From assembly GCA_028707275.1 (NCBI GenBank), contig JAQTUP010000002.1, positions 309,198 through 373,197 of the forward strand: a DNA stretch of 64,000 nucleotides, read 5' to 3'. A program made the position numbers and the translations under genes. Positions within the stretch are counted from its first letter, which is position 1. Each line of letters begins with the position of its first letter. Below are positions 57,163 through 64,000 of this stretch, piece by piece. Origin of the DNA: Gallionella sp. (GTDB taxonomy: Bacteria > Pseudomonadota > Gammaproteobacteria > Burkholderiales > Gallionellaceae). The notes under the pieces were generated by a model. The model had not been told where the DNA came from. It did no database searches and saw only the letters and a program-made list of their open reading frames with translations.

Positions 57163-58668
57163 TTACGCTTCTTGCTCAACAGCGCGAAAACAGGCAAGAT
57201 CGCAATCGGAGAATCTCCCCTGCAACTCATAAGGGATCAGCAGATAATCCTTGCCCTCAAAGTTTGTTTTCAGGCTGTGCTGCATGGAAAAAGTATCGGC
57301 TCGCATCAGCAACCTGACCAGACCGTTTTCAGCCGCCACCCTGGGCTGCAGCCAGAGCGCGGGCTGCTCGCCCCCACCCTGATACAGAACCACCTCAGAT
57401 GCGCGGTGAGTTAAAATTTCCGCCCCCACGTGCATGTGCCCTTCGGCATCCCGCGACATCCGCCGCACGACTGCAACACCCAGGCGCGGAACACCCGCTG
57501 TTTGCACGCCCAGCAGGTGGCCTATGTGTACGCTCTCAATTTTCTTGTCTGGCAATACGGCATTAAAACCACTGGCACTGGCATTTTCAACCGTCCATTG
57601 CACGGAGGGATATTCAGCGCTTTCCTGACCGATATATTTACAGCGCCAGAATGCGTTTTCGTAGCCTGTGACGACATTCAAAACCGATTTGAATTCGCTG
57701 CGTTTGCTCTGACGCAGGGGAGGATCGAGCAGATAAGTCAAAACATGTTGCGCCGCGTCAAGCACGCATTCGACCGTGTAGACCCCGCCCAGATCGAGTT
57801 CTTTCGGGACAATGTTTTTATTCAGGGATTTGATCAACGCTTCGAGTTTTTCCTGCATCCCCACCAGGCTGACATAGATCATCATGGGGTGTTCGATCAC
57901 ACCCACATTGACACGAACCAGCCCCTGCGGATGATTCAGATCAAAACCGAACAGTGACTTATTGCTGATGTTACCGCTCAATTCTATGTAGCTGCCATAT
58001 TGCGCAACGATACGCTCCATCAGGTGCATGCCACGGGGATTCAATGAATTCAAATCGCAGGCAAACCAGGCCAGTAATTTCGCACATTCGCATTTCACCG
58101 AATCGGCGGCAGACAGCGCAGGATACAAGGTCAGCGGAGTATCCAGATAACCTTGCTGCGCGGCATGCTGATAAAACCGGGCCAGATTCCGCCAGATCTC
58201 ATCGTCATGCAATTCATAATTGGCGGCGGCATATTTCAAGTGCTCGCGCATGGCGTACACGGCCCGAGCAACCACTGTCGGCAGTTGCGCCCTGATGGCT
58301 CCGCCTTTTTTGACGTCATTGCAATAACGGTCAAACAACAGGTAATAAGCCTGGGCAATCTGACGATACAGGTTAGCTAACAGCGCACGCAGACGATTCC
58401 CCTGAAAAGTATGCACATCGGACAGCGAGAAGTACTCACAGGCCAGTTTTCGCGCGCAGGGTTGAACGGTCTCATCCAGCAGGCTCACCACAGAAAACTG
58501 ATCCGCCAGCTGGCAATCCCGGCAGATGGGGGCAGTCTCAATCCAGTCTGTCAAATCCACCACCGACTTGAACGAATCATTTTTCGGCAAATCCGCCAGT
58601 AATGCCTGCGCAGCCTTAAGATTCGCCATCGGATGATCACACTTTTTACCAAACAATTTTGTCAGCAT
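57163..58668 (-). CDS. Protein of unknown function with a possible PilZ domain
   Basis: 501 aa from ATG 58668 (AAAGG upstream); the frame reaches 58746. No close family recognised. The C-terminal half has RQSKR (R-x3-R), and about 45 residues later NASASGF (N-x-S-x2-G). These two elements form the PilZ c-di-GMP-binding signature, so binding is plausible. The N-terminal region has C-R-D-C and several other cysteines and helical segments. Start region [20 protein letters not shown]. Soluble, no signal peptide. Divergent from aat. Function inferred only from the motif. Confidence 0.6.
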   Translation of the reverse strand: MLTKLFGKKCDHPMANLKAAQALLADLPKNDSFKSVVDLTDWIETAPICRDCQLADQFSVVSLLDETVQPCARKLACEYFSLSDVHTFQGNRLRALLANLYRQIAQAYYLLFDRYCNDVKKGGAIRAQLPTVVARAVYAMREHLKYAAANYELHDDEIWRNLARFYQHAAQQGYLDTPLTLYPALSAADSVKCECAKLLAWFACDLNSLNPRGMHLMERIVAQYGSYIELSGNISNKSLFGFDLNHPQGLVRVNVGVIEHPMMIYVSLVGMQEKLEALIKSLNKNIVPKELDLGGVYTVECVLDAAQHVLTYLLDPPLRQSKRSEFKSVLNVVTGYENAFWRCKYIGQESAEYPSVQWTVENASASGFNAVLPDKKIESVHIGHLLGVQTAGVPRLGVAVVRRMSRDAEGHMHVGAEILTHRASEVVLYQGGGEQPALWLQPRVAAENGLVRLLMRADTFSMQHSLKTNFEGKDYLLIPYELQGRFSDCDLACFRAVEQEA

Positions 58669-58758
58669 TCTATAGCCTTTATAATTTCGCGAAATACACC
58701 ACTCAAGCTGTGGCAATATAACCACAAATTCATCCATTCTGTACATAGCTTCGAGCCC

Positions 58759-59424
58759 ATGATTCCTCTGTTATTTGAAAATATGCCACTCCCGCCTGTC
58801 ACACAGGCTCTGAAATCCCCTGACGGGCTGTTGGCGGCCGGAGGTGAGCTGACTCCCTCTCGATTACTGGAGGCTTATCGCTGCGGAATTTTTCCATGGT
58901 TTAACCCGGGGGATCCCGTATTGTGGTGGAGTCCTGACCCTCGCATGGTGCTGTTCCCGGCCGAATTCAAATTGTCCGCCTCACTCGGGCGCGTGTTACG
59001 CAGCGGCACTTTTGAAGTACGCACCGACAGCGCATTCGAGCAGGTCATGCGCGCCTGCGCCGCACCGCGCGCCGGACAACCGGGCACCTGGATAAATGAG
59101 GCCATGATAGAGGCCTATTGCACGCTGCACCGGCAAGGCTATGCCCACTCGGTCGAGACCTGGCAGAATAACCGGCTGGCAGGCGGACTATATGGCGTAT
59201 CCATAGGCCGGATGTTCTACGGTGAATCCATGTTCAGTCTCGTAAGCAATGCCTCCAAGATCGCGCTGGCACATCTGGCAAGGCAACAATTTGGCATGAT
59301 AGATTGCCAGATGTATACGCCTCACCTGGCGTCATTAGGCGCAAGGCTGATTCCACGCGATGAATTTATTGTCCGACTCGAAGAGTTGGTAGAGATGAAT
59401 GGACAATGGATAATTGAGAGTTGA
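58759..59424 (+). CDS. aat: Leucyl/phenylalanyl-tRNA-protein transferase
   Basis: 221 aa from ATG 58759. It adds Leu or Phe to N-terminal Arg/Lys of proteins, marking them for ClpS/ClpAP (N-degron pathway). Motifs: [48 protein letters not shown] and [19 protein letters not shown]. The frame is open to 58633, but the family begins near this start. Followed by bpt, the usual pair. Confidence 0.96.
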   Translation: MIPLLFENMPLPPVTQALKSPDGLLAAGGELTPSRLLEAYRCGIFPWFNPGDPVLWWSPDPRMVLFPAEFKLSASLGRVLRSGTFEVRTDSAFEQVMRACAAPRAGQPGTWINEAMIEAYCTLHRQGYAHSVETWQNNRLAGGLYGVSIGRMFYGESMFSLVSNASKIALAHLARQQFGMIDCQMYTPHLASLGARLIPRDEFIVRLEELVEMNGQWIIES

Positions 59425-59436
59425 GAATTACTACAA

Positions 59437-59471
59437 GCTGAATCCTCGATCCTGAATCCTGAATCCTGAAA
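59437..59471 (+). repeat. 7-bp repeat (CCTGAAT type) directly before bpt
   Basis: Units CTGAAT, CCTCGAT, CCTGAAT, CCTGAAT, CCTGAAA run up to 2 bp before the bpt start codon; no Shine-Dalgarno is visible. The same unit occurs at 57141. Confidence 0.8.
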
Positions 59472-59473
59472 AA

Positions 59474-60241
59474 ATGAGTTCACTCAACGAAATCCCGATC
59501 TCCGCGCTGCACTTTTATCTGACAGCGCCTTATCCGTGCAGCTATTTACCGCAGTTACAGGCATGCTCACAGGTCGCCACACCCGGTGGCCTGGTGAACA
59601 CGGCGCTCTACTCACAACTGGTCCGGCAAGGTTTCAGGCGCAGCAGCACCTATGTCTATCGCCCGCATTGCGAGAACTGTCGCGCTTGCGTGCAAATGCG
59701 GGTACTGGCGAAACAGTTCATGCCTGACCGCTCGCAACGACGCGCCTGGACACAGCATGCAACACTCGACGCCACCTTGCACCCGCTGCAAGACAAGCCC
59801 GAGTATTACGAACTGTACCAGCGCTATCAGCGGGTACGCCATCCTGACGGAGGAATGGATAACGACGATCACAACGCCTACCAGACTTTTCTTTTACAAA
59901 GCCATATCGACACAGTGCTGGTAGAATTCCGCGAGCGAGGTATCTTGCGCATGGTCAGCGTGATTGATCTGTTAAACGACGGGCTGTCATCGGTATATAC
60001 TTTTTACGAGCCTGCCGTGCCGCGAGCGCGTTTTGGTGTGTATAACGTGCTGTGGCAAATCGAACTGTGTCGCAAACTCAACCTTGATTTTGTCTATCTG
60101 GGTTACTGGATAAAAGAGAGCCGAAAAATGTCGTACAAGACCCGATACCAGCCGGCACAAGGCCTGCAAGATGGCATCTGGCAACCGCTCGTTGACGAAT
60201 CAAAAACCGACAACCAAAAACTTGCAACTGGAACTATATGA
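59474..60241 (+). CDS. bpt: Aspartate/glutamate leucyltransferase (Bpt)
   Basis: 255 aa. Member of the arginyltransferase-fold family that adds Leu to N-terminal Asp/Glu. YRPHCENCRACVQMRV contains the conserved cysteines. FVYLGYWIKESRKMSYKTRYQP is the family C-terminal motif. It works with Aat in the N-degron pathway. The 5' side has heptamer repeats in place of a normal ribosome binding site. Its stop overlaps the next gene start (ATGA). Confidence 0.96.
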   Translation: MSSLNEIPISALHFYLTAPYPCSYLPQLQACSQVATPGGLVNTALYSQLVRQGFRRSSTYVYRPHCENCRACVQMRVLAKQFMPDRSQRRAWTQHATLDATLHPLQDKPEYYELYQRYQRVRHPDGGMDNDDHNAYQTFLLQSHIDTVLVEFRERGILRMVSVIDLLNDGLSSVYTFYEPAVPRARFGVYNVLWQIELCRKLNLDFVYLGYWIKESRKMSYKTRYQPAQGLQDGIWQPLVDESKTDNQKLATGTI

Positions 60242-61125
60242 AAACACGTTTGGGAATTTTTATCGCCGCACTGCTGCTCCTGCCCCTGGCGGGCTTCTTG
60301 CTGGGCGGAGGTGTATGGGGCGATCTGGCTGCGGGCGCAACCGCCGACGATGGCAGCATTGCCGCTGCGCTGCGCACCAGTATGACGCTGCTGTTCTACG
60401 TGCTGCTCATCAATCACACCGTCAAACGCCTCACAGGCCAAGGGCCTTTGGACACTCAGCGGAAATACTTTATCGGCGTGAGCATCGCCAGTGCGCTGTT
60501 TTGCTGGCAGCTTAGCTACATGAATCTGTTTGCCGCCAGCTGGAGCGTGCAGCAAGACAACTCGACGGTCGTGCAATTCTTACTCTATACCCCGTTGTTT
60601 GCCTTACTGGCGCCGGCCGTGCTGGTCACCCGCTCCCTGTTGGCCGGCCTGCCGGGCATGCTCAAAGCCATGAACTTTCGGTTCTCCTTCACCCCGGGCA
60701 GCGATGAAACGCTGGCGCGCATCCTGCTGGCAGCAGCTATCTTCGGTCTGGCAGCTGGCGCGTCATGGCCTGACAAGCTCGCCTGGTTGCTTTGGGCATC
60801 CCCGCTGCTGCTGCTGCTTGCCATGCAATTATTGTGGCACGAAGGCACAATTTTTTCCGGGCTGAAGTCAGGCGATGCCGGGCGCGTCGTTTGCACCGCC
60901 CTCTCAGGCATCGCTGTCTGCAATCTGGCCGTCATCAGTTACCAGGCGAATGCCAGCCTGACCATCAACCTGCATAACACGCTGCTCACTCAGGCGGGAT
61001 TTGCCCTGTTCGGCCTGACCTGTCTGCAACTGGGCGACGTGATCGCGGAAAACTGGCGCGGCAAATCAAGCCCCCCGATATTTCGCAGAAAATTTCCGAT
61101 TCCGGTCGTAGTAAAGAAAAACTGA
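60238..61125 (+). CDS. Polytopic membrane protein of unknown function
   Basis: 295 aa with about eight hydrophobic segments (for example IFIAALLLLPLAGFLLGGG, FLLYTPLFALLAPAVLVT, LAWLLWASPLLLLLAMQLL). Family not recognised. It starts inside the bpt stop codon (4-bp overlap), so it is coupled to bpt, and it precedes pyrD by 105 bp. A basic C-terminal tail ends it. Confidence 0.8.
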   Translation: MKTRLGIFIAALLLLPLAGFLLGGGVWGDLAAGATADDGSIAAALRTSMTLLFYVLLINHTVKRLTGQGPLDTQRKYFIGVSIASALFCWQLSYMNLFAASWSVQQDNSTVVQFLLYTPLFALLAPAVLVTRSLLAGLPGMLKAMNFRFSFTPGSDETLARILLAAAIFGLAAGASWPDKLAWLLWASPLLLLLAMQLLWHEGTIFSGLKSGDAGRVVCTALSGIAVCNLAVISYQANASLTINLHNTLLTQAGFALFGLTCLQLGDVIAENWRGKSSPPIFRRKFPIPVVVKKN

Positions 61126-61230
61126 CCCCGTTCACGCCTGAAGGATTGTGTTGTATGGAATTTAATGACTTCGGCGGACGGTTCCTGATATAAAATCGGG
61201 CAATTCGATCACCGCATTCATAATGAGGGC

Positions 61231-62253
61231 ATGCCCATGTATTCTCTGCTTCGCCCCGCTCTGTTCCGGCTTGATCCGGAAGCGGCGCACCATCTCACCT
61301 TAAGCTGCCTGAAAACCGCATATTTGTCCGGTTTGGGCGGACTGATAGCGCCTGCCATTCCACATGATCCGCGCACGGTGATGGGTCTGACTTTCCCTAA
61401 CCCTGTCGGCCTGGCAGCCGGTCTTGACAAGAATGGCGAATGCATCGACGGCCTCGCGTTATTGGGCTTCGGCTCCATCGAGATCGGCACTGTCACGCCA
61501 CTGCCCCAGGCTGGCAACCCCAGGCCGCGCCTGTTTCGCCTGCCCGAGGCACAGGCCATCATCAACCGCATGGGCTTCAACAACGCGGGAGTGGACGCGC
61601 TGGTTGAAAATGTGCGGCGCTCAAACTACCGGGGCATTCTGGGAATCAACATCGGCAAGAACGCGGTGACACCGATAGAGAATGCCGCTCTCGATTACCT
61701 GACGTGTTTGCGCAAGGTGTATGCGCATGCGGGCTATATCACCGTCAATATCTCATCGCCCAACACCAAAAATCTTCGCCAGTTGCAGGACGAGGCTGCG
61801 CTTGACGACTTGCTCGCACAATTAAAGGCAGAGCAACAAAAGCTTGCCGACACGCATGGAAAATATGTGCCCATCGCCTTAAAAATCGCGCCCGACATGG
61901 AAGGCGAACAGATCGCACAAATCGCCCGGCGGCTTATGCAGCACCGGATCGACGGCGTGATCGCCACCAACACCACCTTGTCGCGCGAGGGTGTGGAGCA
62001 TCTGCGCCACGGCAATGAGGCAGGCGGACTCTCCGGTGCACCTGTGCGCGACAAATCCACCGCCGTGATCCGCCAACTCGCAAGCCACCTGCAAGGTTCA
62101 CTTCCCATCATCGGGGCAGGCGGTATACTGAACGGAGCTGATGCAGCTGAAAAAATCAAGGCCGGTGCTTCACTGGTGCAGCTGTACAGCGGCCTCATTT
62201 ATCGGGGGACGGCGTTAATTGGCGAAAGCTGTGCCGCGATACGCGCCATTTAA
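61231..62253 (+). CDS. pyrD: Dihydroorotate dehydrogenase (quinone, class 2)
   Basis: 340 aa; ATG 61237 is an alternative start two residues later. FMN flavoprotein of pyrimidine synthesis, membrane-associated through its N-terminal helix [15 protein letters not shown]. Motifs: [24 protein letters not shown], catalytic serine region [11 protein letters not shown], and the FMN phosphate site [32 protein letters not shown]. It stands alone between an unknown membrane protein and the cyclase-hemerythrin gene. Confidence 0.97.
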   Translation: MPMYSLLRPALFRLDPEAAHHLTLSCLKTAYLSGLGGLIAPAIPHDPRTVMGLTFPNPVGLAAGLDKNGECIDGLALLGFGSIEIGTVTPLPQAGNPRPRLFRLPEAQAIINRMGFNNAGVDALVENVRRSNYRGILGINIGKNAVTPIENAALDYLTCLRKVYAHAGYITVNISSPNTKNLRQLQDEAALDDLLAQLKAEQQKLADTHGKYVPIALKIAPDMEGEQIAQIARRLMQHRIDGVIATNTTLSREGVEHLRHGNEAGGLSGAPVRDKSTAVIRQLASHLQGSLPIIGAGGILNGADAAEKIKAGASLVQLYSGLIYRGTALIGESCAAIRAI

Positions 62254-62324
62254 CAGATTCACTGTTTTTCAGAATCAAAGGCCGCTGCATCATCATTTGA
62301 GCAGAATTTAGGAAATAACAAACA

Positions 62325-63998
62325 ATGCGTATCAGTAAAATATTCAATCAGGTTCAGCCCTACTTTGCCGCCATCGCAGCCATTTTTGTCGTGACCTTGC
62401 TCGTTTCGGCGATCTATTTCACAGAGGTGGATAAACAATGGACGGTATTTCTGAGCGGCATCCTGATCGCCTCGATACTTGGACTAACCAGCCGCGCATC
62501 CCGCGCGGAATGGATCAGCACCAGACGAACCGCGCAACTGACCTTGCTCAAGGACAAACTGGAGCAGGAAGTAAACCTGCGTAAAAAGACTTCCGAGGAT
62601 CACCAGCAATTGCTCTCTGTCCTCAAGCAAACCGAGGGCGCGTTCGGACGGCTGATCCCGCACAAATTGCTCGAACTGATGGGCAGAAACAGCATCCTCG
62701 ACGTCCAGCTCGGCGACCAGTTCGAACGCAAGCTGACCGTCATGTGTACGGACATCCGTGACTTCACCATGCTCTCGGAAAACATGACCCCGCAGGCTAA
62801 CTTCGACTTTCTCAATGCCTATCTTGCACAGATGGAACCTGTCATCGGTGAGCACGGCGGCATTATCGACAAATATATCGGAGATTCCATTCTCGCGCTT
62901 TTCACAAGAGGAGCGGACGACGCGCTAAGCGGCGCCATCCACATGCTCGAAAAACTGGAAAAATACAATGCAGGGCGAGCGCGTGCAGGATATACCCCCC
63001 TGCAAATCGGAGTCGGGCTGAACACGGGACTGGTCATGATAGGCACAGTGGGGGGCCCTACCCGCATGGAAACCACCGTCATCGGCGATGCCGTCAACCT
63101 GACTTCCCGCATCGAAGGCGCGACCAAGACATACTACACCCCTTTGCTGATCAGTCAGAACACCTTATACGACCTGGCCGTTCCGGGGAAATATGACATC
63201 CGTTTTCTCGACCGCATCCGCGTCAAAGGAAAAACACAACCGCTCTCCATCTACGAGGTTTTCGACAACGACCCGATCAAGTTAAGGGATGGGAAACGCG
63301 CCGACAAGGTTAAATTTGAAACGGCGATTGCCTATTACCACATGAAAGACATCAAAACGGCGATGAGGTTGCTCACCGAATGTATTGCCAAAACGCCCAA
63401 GGACATCCCCGCACACATCTACTTGTCGCGTTGCGAACAATATCAAACCACCGGCATGCACTTCACCACGGGCGAATTGAACACCCAGCTTGAATGGCGG
63501 AAGGAATATCAGATTCAGGTCGTGGCAATTGACCGTTCGCACAGACATCTTTTCAACAAGGTCAACGAGTTCATCTCGGCGTCGATCGCCGGCAACATCG
63601 CGGGAATACGCCTGGTATTCAGCTATCTTGCCAGCCATCTGATTGAAAGCAAGGAAGAAGAAGAAGAATTAATGAAGCGATATAGTTACCCGTTTATCGA
63701 GGAACATATCCGGGAGCACAAGCGTTTTATCGAAGACTTCATGGCGCTCAAGGAAGAACTCGACTCGGAAAACCACGACCCGTCCTTTCTGGCCTTCCGC
63801 GCCCAGCTCCTGCTGTTCGACTGGTTCAGCGGGCATATTGCGCACAGCGACCGCCACGCGGGACGTTTTATCGTGAGCGAGAGCCCGCATGACGCCATGG
63901 GCGCCACCACCATGAGGCTGCGAAGTTTCCTGGTATCGGACGCACACAGGCATCAGTCCATGAAATTGCCCATGGATCCGTCCGCGCTGGACGACTAG
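62325..63998 (+). CDS. Class III nucleotide cyclase fused to a C-terminal hemerythrin domain
   Basis: 557 aa. Two N-terminal membrane helices (about 10-35, 40-55) and a coiled coil (about 60-105). A class III cyclase domain (about 125-320) has both metal aspartates (MCTDIRDFT and YIGDSILALF) and METTVIGDAVNLTSRIEG. A linker leads to a hemerythrin-like domain (about 385-545). Its iron-ligand pattern is visible: AIDRSHRHLF, SHLIESKEEEEE, EEHIREHKRF and FSGHIAHSD, covering the expected five His, one Glu and one Asp. It should make cAMP (or cGMP) under control of O2, NO or redox. It ends 2 bp before the window edge. Confidence 0.9.
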   Translation: MRISKIFNQVQPYFAAIAAIFVVTLLVSAIYFTEVDKQWTVFLSGILIASILGLTSRASRAEWISTRRTAQLTLLKDKLEQEVNLRKKTSEDHQQLLSVLKQTEGAFGRLIPHKLLELMGRNSILDVQLGDQFERKLTVMCTDIRDFTMLSENMTPQANFDFLNAYLAQMEPVIGEHGGIIDKYIGDSILALFTRGADDALSGAIHMLEKLEKYNAGRARAGYTPLQIGVGLNTGLVMIGTVGGPTRMETTVIGDAVNLTSRIEGATKTYYTPLLISQNTLYDLAVPGKYDIRFLDRIRVKGKTQPLSIYEVFDNDPIKLRDGKRADKVKFETAIAYYHMKDIKTAMRLLTECIAKTPKDIPAHIYLSRCEQYQTTGMHFTTGELNTQLEWRKEYQIQVVAIDRSHRHLFNKVNEFISASIAGNIAGIRLVFSYLASHLIESKEEEEELMKRYSYPFIEEHIREHKRFIEDFMALKEELDSENHDPSFLAFRAQLLLFDWFSGHIAHSDRHAGRFIVSESPHDAMGATTMRLRSFLVSDAHRHQSMKLPMDPSALDD

Positions 63999-64000
63999 CC

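Overview
The window reads as a chromosomal segment of a betaproteobacterium, probably of the Nitrosomonadales/Gallionellaceae type. This is inferred from the protein flavour, from the queA-tgt-yajC-secD-secF order, and from the presence of Bpt and Aat, PpnP and a betaproteobacterial-type Pst system. No rRNA or other taxonomic marker is present, so the assignment is tentative. Coding density is high. One tRNA gene (Leu, anticodon CAA) is present. Many intergenic gaps hold short palindromes, dispersed repeats or 7-bp tandem repeats.

Layout. 1-2454: two overlapping c-di-GMP genes, a GGDEF cyclase fragment and a REC-PAS-GAF-HD-GYP phosphodiesterase. 2508-4889: a thioredoxin-like gene and murJ on the minus strand, divergent from rpsT. 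5069-8476: arginine cluster argD-argF-argG. 8530-10882: macro-domain protein, ppnP, yajQ, a small unknown and a DJ-1/YajL protein. 10970-11373: rpmB-rpmG (minus). 11689-13002: a CorA-like transporter with a variant signature. 13096-16960: pstSCAB behind a candidate Pho box. 18160-23931: a four-gene phosphorelay operon containing a degenerate HD-GYP protein and a double-receiver protein. 23903-30319 (minus): dedA, then the queA-tgt-yajC-secD-secF block. 30397-32315: tRNA-Leu, a Nudix hydrolase and mnmA. 32316-33765: a gene-free stretch with a dispersed repeat and a MITE-like element with 27-bp perfect inverted repeats.

33766-41742 is the most striking region. It holds a 999-aa hybrid kinase with a recently duplicated PAS domain, a REC-HD-GYP protein, and then kaiC-kaiB-(PAS hybrid kinase). 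It looks like a KaiA-less, clock-like signalling locus beside c-di-GMP turnover. 42249-45837 (minus): glyA-nrdR-ribD-ribE. 46391-48811: a translationally coupled trio of small membrane protein, Lgt-like membrane protein and radical SAM enzyme, a candidate undescribed lipid- or envelope-modifying system. 48822-50395 (minus): a C5-methyltransferase/HNH-nuclease pair, probably type II restriction-modification, followed by an IS200/IS605-like hairpin cluster. 50693-63998: a large secreted protein of unknown function, pmbA, darP with an unusual acidic N-terminus, a carboxylesterase, a PilZ-like protein, aat-bpt-membrane protein, pyrD, and a class III nucleotide cyclase fused to a hemerythrin domain.

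Two themes run through the window. The first is second-messenger signalling: GGDEF, two intact and one degenerate HD-GYP, a possible PilZ, YajQ, a hemerythrin-cyclase, and four histidine kinases. The second is an unusual load of 7-bp tandem repeats of at least four sequences. These sit directly against start or stop codons and in two cases (nrdR, bpt) occupy the place of a Shine-Dalgarno sequence.
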